Source of the DNA: Oscillospiraceae bacterium
GTDB taxonomy: Bacteria; Bacillota; Clostridia; Oscillospirales; Ruminococcaceae
Length of the DNA: 44,792 nucleotides
Direction: 5' to 3'
NCBI GenBank assembly: GCA_900768105.1
Contig: CAAGBQ010000028.1
Coordinates: 1 to 44,792 of the forward strand
Shown here: in pieces, positions 7,267 to 14,723 of the stretch
How the letters are laid out: each line of letters starts with the position of its first letter
Position numbering within the stretch: the stretch's first letter is position 1
Translations under genes and position numbers: made by a program
The notes under the pieces: model-generated
Databases searched by the model: none
What the model was told of the DNA's origin: nothing
Seen by the model: the letters and a program-made list of their open reading frames with translations, nothing else

Positions 7267-7884
7267 TTACTTGATAATTTTGCCAAGTGCAAAACCTGCA
7301 ATATGTGCGGCGCCGGCTTCATCAACATCAACATGCATACGAGTGCGGAACTTCGGAGAAACTCTGATAACGGTATCTTCGAAAATAAGCTTCCTGTCGG
7401 TAAGAGCTTCAACAGAAACTATCTGATTATCGACAAGGCCAAGTCTTTCCGCATCTTCGGGAGTCATGTGGACATGACGGAGCGCGACAATCGCGCCTTC
7501 GTCAATAGTAATCTCACCTTTCGGTCCAACAAGCTTTACGCTTGCAGAGCCTTTGGTGTCGCCCGACTGTCTTATGGGCGGGTTGATTCCAAGGGCAAAA
7601 GCATCGCTGAATGAGACCTCAACCTGAATGTGCTTTCTCTCGGGGCCAAGAACCGCAACATTTTTGAAGGAACCTTTCGGTCCGACAACATCGACTCTTT
7701 CTTCCTCAAGATACTGTCCGGGCTGGCTAAGCTCTCTTTTGGGGGTAAGGGTATGACCCTCGCCAAAAAGAATAGCTACGCTCTCTTTGTCCAGATGCAC
7801 ATGTCTGGCGGAGACCTCTATCTGAACAAGTCCGGCAGTTCTGATTTCATCAACAACTGCTTCTACGACTTTTTCTGCAGCCAT
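7267..7884 (-). CDS. pduL: Phosphate propanoyltransferase / phosphotransacetylase PduL
   Basis: 205 residues. PduL enzymes convert acyl-CoA plus phosphate to acyl phosphate and CoA inside microcompartments; here the substrate is presumably the acetyl-CoA made by EutE, replacing the unrelated EutD. The zinc ligands are visible as ARHVHL (His28, His30), LRHVHM (His137, His139) and TRMHVD (His184); the 45-residue gap between the last two matches the known enzyme. The N-terminus (MAAEKVVEAVVDEIRTAG) is an amphipathic helix typical of encapsulated PduL. AGGAGG precedes the ATG. CoA recycling inside the lumen is the inferred role. Confidence 0.95.
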   Translation of the reverse strand: MAAEKVVEAVVDEIRTAGLVQIEVSARHVHLDKESVAILFGEGHTLTPKRELSQPGQYLEEERVDVVGPKGSFKNVAVLGPERKHIQVEVSFSDAFALGINPPIRQSGDTKGSASVKLVGPKGEITIDEGAIVALRHVHMTPEDAERLGLVDNQIVSVEALTDRKLIFEDTVIRVSPKFRTRMHVDVDEAGAAHIAGFALGKIIK

Positions 7885-7902
7885 GTGTCTCCTCCTATAA
7901 GA

Positions 7903-8673
7903 TTATTTGTATTCACCAGCCAAGTACATGCACATCATAATGTGGAATGCACTTGAAAGGCGGTTGAGAGTCCTGATGATCTCGGGCTGTTGAACATTTT
8001 TACCTTCAACAAAGCAATCGAGAGCAGCAAGCTCCAATTCACGCACTTTCGCACGGAGAACATTAAGCTTGGTATAATCCACTCCCATGGTATAGTTAGG
8101 AAGCAGCATCTGCTTAATGTTAAAGTATTTCTGCGGATTGTGAGAACGGGCACGAAGCTCATCGGGCGTAAGTCCGATAATCTTAACTTCGCTCATCTCC
8201 TCCTCCATTACCTCACAGTACATAATCTGGTTAAGCACTTTATTGATGTCACCAAGATCATCTATGAGCTTTTGGGGGCCGCTTGCGGCAGCAATTTCCG
8301 CCTGAACCATAACAACGGTAGCGCTCATGCTGTCAAGCTTTCCGCGGAAAACTATCCTTGGATGATTTTTATAAACCAATCTATTACCGAAAAGCTGGCA
8401 CATATATTCCGGCTTTTTAACATAGAAAGCTCCGGTTTGTTCATCAACGTATTTCGCTCCGGCAGGAGTATCGCTGATGGCGGAAGCTTTATTGTTGGAT
8501 GATGCTGCAGGTGCGGGCGCTGCGGGCGGATCGCCGAACTCAACCTTAATTTTAAGCTGGTTCAGGTATTCCTTTGCAGCGGGAGAAAGAAGTTTGTCCT
8601 TCGGTACATAGTACACGGGAGGACATTCGCCTTTAAGCTCGTTGCGGAGCACCATCTCGGTAATGACCTTCAT
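7903..8673 (-). CDS. eutT: Cobalamin adenosyltransferase EutT
   Basis: 256 residues of the EutT family, ATP:cob(I)alamin adenosyltransferases that make adenosylcobalamin for EutBC. After an N-terminal domain (EMVLRNELKGECPPVYYVP, a MerR-like alpha/beta start) and an Ala/Pro/Ser linker at about 50-65, the helical bundle carries NHPRIVFRGKLDSM, the ATP-site signature of the family. The cysteine cluster described as the metal site of the Salmonella enzyme (HX11CCX2C) is not present, so this is the metal-cluster-free variant. GGGGGTGAT precedes the ATG. Confidence 0.92.
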   Translation of the reverse strand: MKVITEMVLRNELKGECPPVYYVPKDKLLSPAAKEYLNQLKIKVEFGDPPAAPAPAASSNNKASAISDTPAGAKYVDEQTGAFYVKKPEYMCQLFGNRLVYKNHPRIVFRGKLDSMSATVVMVQAEIAAASGPQKLIDDLGDINKVLNQIMYCEVMEEEMSEVKIIGLTPDELRARSHNPQKYFNIKQMLLPNYTMGVDYTKLNVLRAKVRELELAALDCFVEGKNVQQPEIIRTLNRLSSAFHIMMCMYLAGEYK

Positions 8674-8720
8674 AATATCACCCCCATCTGTGTTTAATTA
8701 AATTCTAAACTTCTTCAGAA

Positions 8721-9002
8721 TTATTCGATGGACGGGAGGATATACTCGACCTCTTCATGAGGTCTGGGGATGACATGAGTAGAAATAAGCTCGCCAACGC
8801 GGTCTGCTGCTGCGGCACCTGCATCAACGGCAGCTTTGGTAGCGCCAACATCTCCGCGTACAAACACGGTTACAAGGGCGCCACCAACAATAACTCTGCC
8901 GATGAGGGTGACATTAGCGGCTTTAACCATAGCATCGGCTGCTTCAATAGCTCCGACGAGACCTTTGGTCTCAATCATGCCAAGTGCTTGCTTCTCAGCC
9001 AT
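8721..9002 (-). CDS. eutM: Microcompartment hexameric shell protein EutM (BMC-H), copy 1
   Basis: 93 residues of the EutM/PduA family, which tile the flat facets of the shell as hexamers with a central pore. The signature is MAEKQALGMIETKGLVGAIE ... DVGATKAAVDAGAAA ... HVIPRPHEEVEYILP. The pore loop reads RVIVGGALV. It is followed closely by eutT and preceded by a paralogue of about 90% identity. A GGAGG site precedes the start. Confidence 0.96.
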   Translation of the reverse strand: MAEKQALGMIETKGLVGAIEAADAMVKAANVTLIGRVIVGGALVTVFVRGDVGATKAAVDAGAAAADRVGELISTHVIPRPHEEVEYILPSIE

Positions 9003-9026
9003 CTTGTCTCCTCCTTAAAGGGTAAA

Positions 9027-9314
9027 TTATTCTTTGTCGAGATGCGGGAGGATGTATTCAACTTCCTCGTGGGGTCTCGGAATTACATGAACAGATTTAA
9101 GCTCGCCAACGCGGTCTGCAGCAGCAGCGCCAGCATCGGTAGCAGCTTTAGTTGCACCAACATCTCCGCGTACGAAAACGGTTACAAGTCCGCCACCAAC
9201 ATGTACTTTACCGATAAGGGTAACGTTAGCAGCTTTAACCATAGCATCAGCAGCTTCGATAGCGCCGACAAGGCCTCTGGTTTCGATCATGCCCAGTGCT
9301 TGTTTATCAGTCAT
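9027..9314 (-). CDS. eutM: Microcompartment hexameric shell protein EutM (BMC-H), copy 2
   Basis: 95 residues, BMC-H fold, tandem paralogue of the downstream copy: only 9 of the first 90 residues differ. Two of the differences flank the pore loop (KVHVGGGLV here, RVIVGGALV in the other copy), so the two hexamers may pass different molecules or mix in one sheet. GGAGGT lies ahead of the ATG, and a GC-rich hairpin stands just upstream. Duplication within the operon is the likely origin; DNA identity is lower than protein identity, so it is not very recent. Confidence 0.96.
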   Translation of the reverse strand: MTDKQALGMIETRGLVGAIEAADAMVKAANVTLIGKVHVGGGLVTVFVRGDVGATKAATDAGAAAADRVGELKSVHVIPRPHEEVEYILPHLDKE

Positions 9315-9337
9315 TGTGTAGTACCTCCTTAATTATT

Positions 9338-9350
9338 GGGGCCATGCCCC
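9338..9350 (-). promoter_or_regulatory. GC hairpin ahead of the eutM pair
   Basis: A GGGGC / GCCCC stem with a three-base loop lies 23 bases upstream of the eutM copy 2 ribosome site, in the 68-base spacer after eutE. It lacks a T-run. A 5' stabilizing or processing hairpin for abundant shell-protein mRNA is the likely role. Confidence 0.45.
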
Positions 9351-9382
9351 CTGGTTCTACTTTATAGTATGGAAAAAGCTAA

Positions 9383-10825
9383 TTAAAGCTTTTTCAAAGC
9401 GTCGATGACCATCTTTGCGATAGCATCAGCATCAAGATTGTTCTCTTCAGCAGGTTTCTCTGCAAGATCCCAAGCCTCTCTTACGCCATAAGCAACACGG
9501 CGGAGGTTGATGAGGTTAAGCGGAGATACATTGTCGCTGGTGGCGGAACCGCCGACAGCACCGCAGCCAAGAGTGAGTGCGGGCATAAGGTTGGTGGTTG
9601 CACCTACGCCGCCCTGAGAAGAAGAGGTGTTAACCAGGATACGGGATACGGGTTTCTTAAGAGCAAACTCACGAATAACATTCTCATCGTTAGTATGCAT
9701 AGAAAGAGAATGGCCGATTCCGACGAACTGGAGAAGCTGGATGCAACGATCGCAGCAAGCACGCCAATCTTCCTCAAAATAGAGGGCAAGGCAAGGAGAA
9801 AGCTTCTCGATGGAGAAAGGATACTCATCGCCAACGCCTTTTTCAGGATAGCAAAGAACTCTGGTATCGGCAGGAACATCAATTCCGGCCATTGCAGCGA
9901 TCTTGGTTGCAGGACGACCAACGATAGCGGGGTTTACGCTGCCGGGGCGTCTGGTGAAGATCTTGCAGAGTTTTGCGTATTCTTCATCGTTGAGGATGTA
10001 ACCTTTTTCATTTTTAACTGCTTCAATAACCTGATCCTTGATGCAGTTTTCTGCAACGATAGACTGCTCGGAAGCGCAGATAACACCGTTATCGAATGTT
10101 TTGGAAGCAAACATTCTCTTAACGGCAAGCTTTACATCGGCAGTGTGGTCGATAAATGCAGGAACATTGCAGGCGCCAACGCCAAGGGCGGGAACACCGG
10201 AAGAATATGCAGCTTTAACCATTTCGGGACCGCCGGTGGCGAGAATCATGTTAACGCCGGAGTTGGTCATAAGCTCATGGGTGCCGGCCATGCTGAGGGT
10301 GTGGAGGCACTGGAACATATTCGCAGGTGCTCCTGCCTTTTCAGCCGCTTCGCACATAAGCTCGCAGGTTTTAGCGATGCAGTTCTTTGCGGAAGGATGG
10401 GGGCTAAAGACAACAGGGTTGCCAGATTTCATACAAATCATGGACTTGTATATAGTAGTGGAGGTAGGGTTGGTGCACGGAACGATACCGCATACTACGC
10501 CCACCGGCACAGCAACCTCAAACATCTTTTTATCCGGATATTCATTAACAATGCCGACAGTTTTCATGTCTTTAATTGCTTCATATACGGCTTTAGATGC
10601 GAGGTGATTCTTGATAATCTTGTCTTCATATTTGCCCATGCTGGTTTCTTCGGCTGCCATTTTGGCAAGCTCTTCGGAATGTGCATAAGCAACATCGGAC
10701 ATAGCTTTAACAATTTTATCAATCTGTTCCTGGCTAAGAAGTTTCGCGGCTTCAAAGGCTACACGAGCCTTTCTTACCATGTCGCGAGCTTCCTGGACAG
10801 AAAGCAAATCACGATCTTGCAGCAT
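9383..10825 (-). CDS. eutE: CoA-acylating acetaldehyde dehydrogenase EutE
   Basis: 480 residues of the EutE/PduP family: acetaldehyde + NAD+ + CoA to acetyl-CoA + NADH inside the compartment. The catalytic cysteine is Cys250 in DNGVICASEQS; NAD-site elements include VPCTNPTSTTIYK and ILATGGPEMVKAAY, and PSPCLALYFEE-type sequence follows in the C-terminal half. The first 20 residues (MLQDRDLLSVQEARDMVRKA) are an amphipathic helix that probably serves as encapsulation peptide. GGAG is present before the ATG; the gene follows the EutK-like shell gene by 15 bases. Confidence 0.97.
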   Translation of the reverse strand: MLQDRDLLSVQEARDMVRKARVAFEAAKLLSQEQIDKIVKAMSDVAYAHSEELAKMAAEETSMGKYEDKIIKNHLASKAVYEAIKDMKTVGIVNEYPDKKMFEVAVPVGVVCGIVPCTNPTSTTIYKSMICMKSGNPVVFSPHPSAKNCIAKTCELMCEAAEKAGAPANMFQCLHTLSMAGTHELMTNSGVNMILATGGPEMVKAAYSSGVPALGVGACNVPAFIDHTADVKLAVKRMFASKTFDNGVICASEQSIVAENCIKDQVIEAVKNEKGYILNDEEYAKLCKIFTRRPGSVNPAIVGRPATKIAAMAGIDVPADTRVLCYPEKGVGDEYPFSIEKLSPCLALYFEEDWRACCDRCIQLLQFVGIGHSLSMHTNDENVIREFALKKPVSRILVNTSSSQGGVGATTNLMPALTLGCGAVGGSATSDNVSPLNLINLRRVAYGVREAWDLAEKPAEENNLDADAIAKMVIDALKKL

Positions 10826-10840
10826 TGCTTTATTGCTCCT

Positions 10841-11458
10841 TTAGTTATTATTCTGTGCTTTCAGAATCGCCTCTATGAGCGGTTCCTTCTTAGCATCTCT
10901 GATTTCGATCTTTGTAAGACCGATGTTGGGAATATCGCGTGCTATTTTTCTCAGATCCGTCGTTTTGAGTTCTCTGATCTTTTCTTCAACATAGCCTTTG
11001 GATTCCTTTTTGGTTTCTGCGGGCTCTGCGATAATTACAGGTTCGACATTTTCAACTTTTTCAGGTGCAATTTCAGGGACGGATTCTTTTTCAGCCTTTT
11101 CAAGCGGTTCCGACTTCACAGGAGCCTTTGCCGGGAAATCGCGCTTGTGGATACCAGTTCCACGGCGACGGCCGGCGGGCTTTTCGGTGGGAGAAGCAAT
11201 AATAGTAGTGCTCTCCGCGGGCCTTGGGATAACATGGGAAGATATGACCTTGCCAACTTTGGATGCGGCTATTTCGCCGGCGGCGATAGCAGCCTTCGTA
11301 GCACCGACATCGCCGGTTACAAAGAAGGTCACAAGTCCTCCGGATACATATTTAAAACCACAAAGGGTCACATTTGCAGCCTTTACGGATGCATCGAGAC
11401 CTTCGATAGCGGCGATCAGGCCATAAGTTTCCAGCATTCCCAGTGCGCCAGTACTCAT
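10841..11458 (-). CDS. EutK-like shell protein: BMC domain plus C-terminal Rho_N/SAP-like domain
   Basis: 205 residues. Residues 1-85 are a BMC domain (ALGMLETYGLIAAIEGLDAS ... DVGATKAAIAAGEIAA ... SSHVIPRP) with pore loop KYVSGGLV. A long Pro/Glu/Lys linker (about 88-157) contains a basic patch GRRRG at 96-100. Residues 158-203 (ELKTTDLRKIARDIPNIGLTK, then KKEPLIEAILKAQ) look like a Rho N-terminal/SAP-type helix-extended-loop-helix, a fold that binds nucleic acid. Enterobacterial EutK is also BMC plus a C-terminal nucleic-acid-binding-type domain, but of winged-helix type, so the architecture is analogous with a different tail. CAGGAGGTGACGG precedes the ATG. The role of the tail is unknown. 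Confidence 0.9.
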   Translation of the reverse strand: MSTGALGMLETYGLIAAIEGLDASVKAANVTLCGFKYVSGGLVTFFVTGDVGATKAAIAAGEIAASKVGKVISSHVIPRPAESTTIIASPTEKPAGRRRGTGIHKRDFPAKAPVKSEPLEKAEKESVPEIAPEKVENVEPVIIAEPAETKKESKGYVEEKIRELKTTDLRKIARDIPNIGLTKIEIRDAKKEPLIEAILKAQNNN

Positions 11459-11482
11459 AATCCGTCACCTCCTGTTTATCTT

Positions 11483-11516
11483 AAGATATAATGAGTATAT
11501 CGTTTAAGATCTAAGA
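11483..11516 (-). promoter_or_regulatory. Intergenic hairpin between eutL and the EutK-like gene
   Basis: A 13-bp interrupted stem, ATCTTAA + GATATA pairing with TATATC + TTAAGAT around a CTCAT loop, lies directly after eutL. It is AT-rich, has no T-run and ends about 20 bases before the next ribosome site, so an mRNA processing or stability element is more likely than a terminator. Confidence 0.5.
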
Positions 11517-11522
11517 AGGTAA

Positions 11523-12176
11523 TCAGTATTTGAGAGGATTCTCTACGCAGAATACAACAGCGTCAGCAAAAGCATCGCAAGCGGCTTTGCAGGCAGACTG
11601 AGTACCAGTGAGATAACCACCGGAGAAGTTAGTCTCGGACGGAGGCTCAAAGTATGCGCACATTCTTACATCAGCAGCTTTGAGGGCAGCATCCATGCCG
11701 TACTGTGCTTCAACAGGCGGAGCGATAAGGTAAGCGATCGGGGTGCCTTCAGGAATACCACCGCACTCAGAAAGGTAAGAACCGGTTCTGGAGATGGTGT
11801 ATGCATAGTAAGCAACGGAGTCGTCGTCGTTTGCAGAATAGAAGGTTGCGTCTGCATTAAGAAGATCGAAAGCAGCAGCAAGGCCGGCTTTTACTTCTGC
11901 AGGGTTCGGGCCGGAGAGCATGCCGATGAATTCACCAGCATATTTCTGCTGTGCGCAGCCGGCGCCGCCGTACATGGATTTTGCAAGAACAACTTTAACA
12001 TCAGCCTTTTTGGTTGCTTCGTCAACGCAGGTATAACCAACATCATCGCAGTCGGTGGAGAAGAAGCCAACGGATCTGTGGCCTTCGGGCATGTTCCATT
12101 GTTTCTGGAGGTCAGGGCTTACGCTCGGGATAACCTTGATCATCAGTACAGTAGTTCTAAGTTCATCGTATTTCAC
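11523..12176 (-). CDS. eutL: Microcompartment shell protein EutL (BMC-T)
   Basis: 217 residues of the EutL family: two tandem circularly permuted BMC domains in one chain, forming trimers with a large gated pore or three small ethanolamine-binding pores. Family stretches include VLMIKVIPSVSPDLQKQWNM, GFFSTDCDDVGYTCVDEATK, MYGGAGCAQQKYAGE and FEPPSETNFSGGYLTGTQSA. The start is GTG, with AAAGGAGG ten bases upstream. Length equals the family norm (about 217-219). Confidence 0.97.
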   Translation of the reverse strand: MKYDELRTTVLMIKVIPSVSPDLQKQWNMPEGHRSVGFFSTDCDDVGYTCVDEATKKADVKVVLAKSMYGGAGCAQQKYAGEFIGMLSGPNPAEVKAGLAAAFDLLNADATFYSANDDDSVAYYAYTISRTGSYLSECGGIPEGTPIAYLIAPPVEAQYGMDAALKAADVRMCAYFEPPSETNFSGGYLTGTQSACKAACDAFADAVVFCVENPLKY

Positions 12177-12208
12177 GATATGTACCTCCTTTAAAATTTA
12201 AGGTAGAT

Positions 12209-12234
12209 AAAATTTGCTTTTTTAAGCAATTTTC
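12209..12234 (-). promoter_or_regulatory. Hairpin between eutC and eutL
   Basis: An imperfect stem centred on TTGCTT / AAGCAA and extended by A/T pairs, followed on the transcript by TTTTATC, sits in the 84-base eutC-eutL spacer. It resembles a weak terminator or processing site that could lower or separate downstream expression. Confidence 0.4.
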
Positions 12235-12260
12235 AAGCAATTAATGATTTATAAAATATA

Positions 12261-13163
12261 TCAGAGCTTGAGGTCGGTACCGGAAGCTTTCTCTTTGAGC
12301 ATGATTTCAACGATATCAGCAATATGAGCACCAGCTTCAGCAGCAGGGGTACCGGCGTTGTGGATGTTGGAAACAACGGTGCGTCTTGCTTCGGACATAC
12401 CGATGGTTCCTTTATAAGTGATGTATGCGGACATGGATTTAGCGGTTGCAAGACCGGGTCTTTCACCGATAAGGCATACGCAAACATCGCATCCGGTGAT
12501 TTCAGAAACTTCGTCCTGAACAGCAACACGGCCATATCTTACAAAGAAAGGCTCGCCTGCATCAATTCCATGGGCTTTGAGACCGTTCATGAGTGCAGGG
12601 ATAACGATGTCATAGTTTGCTTCAATTGCAGTGCCGGAAAGGCCATCAGCAGCGAAAACAACACAGGTAGGAGATTTTTTGTAGAAGTTCTTGAGCTTCT
12701 CAACAGATTCCTCATTAAGGCGTCTGCCAAGGTCAGGTCTGGTCAGGTAAGTATCCTTACTGTCGCAGCGAGACTGAAGCTCAAGGATTCCGCGCTCTTC
12801 AAGGAATTCCTTCGGGAACTCGTTGAAAACAGCGTCCTGTGCAGCAGCGTGGTCGGCACGGAAACGGAGCATGGTGTTGGTCATCTCGCGAGGGCCGCAG
12901 TGCCAAACGCCAAGACGAGCAGGGGTAGTGAGTTTAAGTCTTCTGTACTCTGCCTCATCCTTTGCGTTCGGAACCTGATACCACTCGTTAAGCTCATAAG
13001 TGGTAAGATCTTCGAGATCGTCGTCGCTGACATTCTCAACATTGGCGTTAGCGTTGCAGCTATGAGCTTCTTCTTTAGGAGCCTTTGCAGCAGCGGGAGC
13101 GTCTTTCATCATCTCACCGACTACCTGAGCAATAATCTCTTTAAGTTTATCATCAGATACCAT
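12261..13163 (-). CDS. eutC: Ethanolamine ammonia-lyase small subunit EutC
   Basis: 300 residues. With EutB it forms the adenosylcobalamin-dependent lyase that converts ethanolamine to acetaldehyde and ammonia. The N-terminal segment (VSDDKLKEIIAQVVGEMMKD) is an amphipathic helix followed by an Ala/Pro/Asn linker to about residue 55, typical of the encapsulation tail. The core begins with TPARLGVWHCGPREMTNTML and includes LSGTAIEANYD and CVCLIGERPGLATAKSMSAY, which are cofactor-binding EutC motifs. GGAGG precedes the ATG. The gene follows eutB by 43 bases. Confidence 0.97.
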   Translation of the reverse strand: MVSDDKLKEIIAQVVGEMMKDAPAAAKAPKEEAHSCNANANVENVSDDDLEDLTTYELNEWYQVPNAKDEAEYRRLKLTTPARLGVWHCGPREMTNTMLRFRADHAAAQDAVFNEFPKEFLEERGILELQSRCDSKDTYLTRPDLGRRLNEESVEKLKNFYKKSPTCVVFAADGLSGTAIEANYDIVIPALMNGLKAHGIDAGEPFFVRYGRVAVQDEVSEITGCDVCVCLIGERPGLATAKSMSAYITYKGTIGMSEARRTVVSNIHNAGTPAAEAGAHIADIVEIMLKEKASGTDLKL

Positions 13164-13206
13164 TATTTATATATCCTCCCGTCAAATATTTTAGCACTCA
13201 ACCGAA

Positions 13207-14574
13207 TCAGAAGAGTACGGAGCCATCGCCGGCGTTCGGGCCAAGGGTAAGACCGTCTTCCTCGAGGAAGCCCATCTTCTGTGCCCATTTTTCGAACTCG
13301 GCAAGAGGCTTTTTGTTAAGAGCCTGACGAGTAGCATGGTTGTCATGATAACCAGTGGACTGATACATAAGCATGCAGTCGTCTGCACAAGGTACGCCCA
13401 TAAAGAAGTTGCAGCCTTCTGCGGCAAGAAGAATCTGGAGGTTCTCGTTGTCGTTCTGATCCATCTTCATGTGGTTGGTGTAGCAAGCGTCGCAGCCCAT
13501 GGAAATGTCGGACAGTTTGCCCATGAACATATCTTCCATACCGGCGCGGGTAACCTGTTTCTGGTCATAGAGGTATTCCGGTCCGATGAAGCCAACAACG
13601 GAGTCGACAAGGAACGGATGCCATCTCTTACCAAAGCCATAGCAGCGGGCTTCAAGAGTAAGCTGGTCAGCGCCCCAGTTGCCGTCTGCGGAAAGCTCTG
13701 CGCCTTCACCGGTTTCAAAGTACATGGGGTCGGGACCATGACCTACACCATAATGCTGCATAAGGTCAAGGGCTTCGTCGAGCATGCTGATGGTAACACC
13801 AAAGCTCTCGTTTGCGATCTGAGAACCAGCGATGGACTGGAACATAAGAGCTTCACGAGCGCCATTCTTGACGCACTCCATAGCGGTGGTTACATGGCAA
13901 AGGCAGCAGGACTGGGTCGGGATTTCCCATCTGTCAACAAAGTCCTGATAGCTGTTCATAGTTCTTTCAACAGCGCCGAGAGTATCGTCAACAGGGTTCA
14001 TACCGAACAGAGCGTCACCGGTGCAGTAAGAGAAACCTTCGCAGTAGGAAACCTTCATACCGTCAACATCATCGGTAGGATGGTTAGGCTGAAGACGGAA
14101 AGAAAGTCTGTCGGGTGCGCCACAGGTGGTAACACAGGTTCTGTAGATCGGGAGCTTTCTTGCGCCGATCATGAGGTCAAGAGAAGACATGAGCTTGGTA
14201 ACAGCTGCAATGCACTCGGAGTTAAGACCTGCGGAAACTCTTCTGATCTGGTCGCCGCTTACATGGTCGTCAAGGATGAATTCACGAAGCTGAGCCATAG
14301 TCCAGTTCTTGATTTCATTGTAGATGGTGAAGTTGATGTTGTCCTGGATAAGACGGGTAACATCGTCCTCTTCATAAGGGCATACGGGGTTCTCGTAGAT
14401 GTCCTTAATGGTGAGGTTGGAGAGGCAGTGTTTCGCAGCGATACGCTCCTGCATGGTTTCTGCAGCGATACCAGCGAGCTGGTCACCGGATTTCAGTTCT
14501 GCCGCTTTGTTCATGACGTCTTTAACATCCTTGAACTCATAGACTTGTCCAAATAGTTTTGCTTTCAGAATCAA
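13207..14574 (-). CDS. eutB: Ethanolamine ammonia-lyase large subunit EutB
   Basis: 455 residues, catalytic TIM barrel of ethanolamine ammonia-lyase. Family sequence starts MILKAKLFGQVYEFKDVKDV and includes KSGDQLAGIAAET, RRVSAGLNSECIAAVTKLMS, GAPDRLSFRLQPNHPTDDVD (substrate and cobalamin contact region) and MGCDACYTNHMKMDQNDNEN near the C-terminus. The start is TTG, preceded by AAAGGAGTGAG; no ATG is available nearby and the N-terminus matches the family, so TTG is secure. A 149-base spacer with repeated CCAAATTTTA lies upstream. Confidence 0.98.
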   Translation of the reverse strand: MILKAKLFGQVYEFKDVKDVMNKAAELKSGDQLAGIAAETMQERIAAKHCLSNLTIKDIYENPVCPYEEDDVTRLIQDNINFTIYNEIKNWTMAQLREFILDDHVSGDQIRRVSAGLNSECIAAVTKLMSSLDLMIGARKLPIYRTCVTTCGAPDRLSFRLQPNHPTDDVDGMKVSYCEGFSYCTGDALFGMNPVDDTLGAVERTMNSYQDFVDRWEIPTQSCCLCHVTTAMECVKNGAREALMFQSIAGSQIANESFGVTISMLDEALDLMQHYGVGHGPDPMYFETGEGAELSADGNWGADQLTLEARCYGFGKRWHPFLVDSVVGFIGPEYLYDQKQVTRAGMEDMFMGKLSDISMGCDACYTNHMKMDQNDNENLQILLAAEGCNFFMGVPCADDCMLMYQSTGYHDNHATRQALNKKPLAEFEKWAQKMGFLEEDGLTLGPNAGDGSVLF

Positions 14575-14723
14575 AAATTCTCACTCCTTTGTAAAATTTG
14601 GATGCCTAAAATTTGGGGACAAATTCGTTTTGCCGGTTTCCTCCTTTCCCAAACCTTATTAATATAAATAAATTTATTTATCTAACAAAACATTATATAA
14701 ATAAACTTTATTTAATCCGAAAA
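14575..14723 (-). promoter_or_regulatory. Unusual 149-base eutA-eutB spacer with repeated CCAAATTTTA and an orphan ribosome-site sequence
   Basis: In the transcript an AT-rich stretch is followed by AAAGGAGG with no start codon at usable distance. Next comes AATTTG-TCCC-CAAATT, a six-bp hairpin, and then a second CCAAATTTTA exactly 15 bases after the first. The upstream AATTTG could pair with either copy. The real eutB ribosome site (GGAGTGAG) follows directly. This looks like a translational or attenuation control point for the lyase, but that is inference. Confidence 0.4.
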
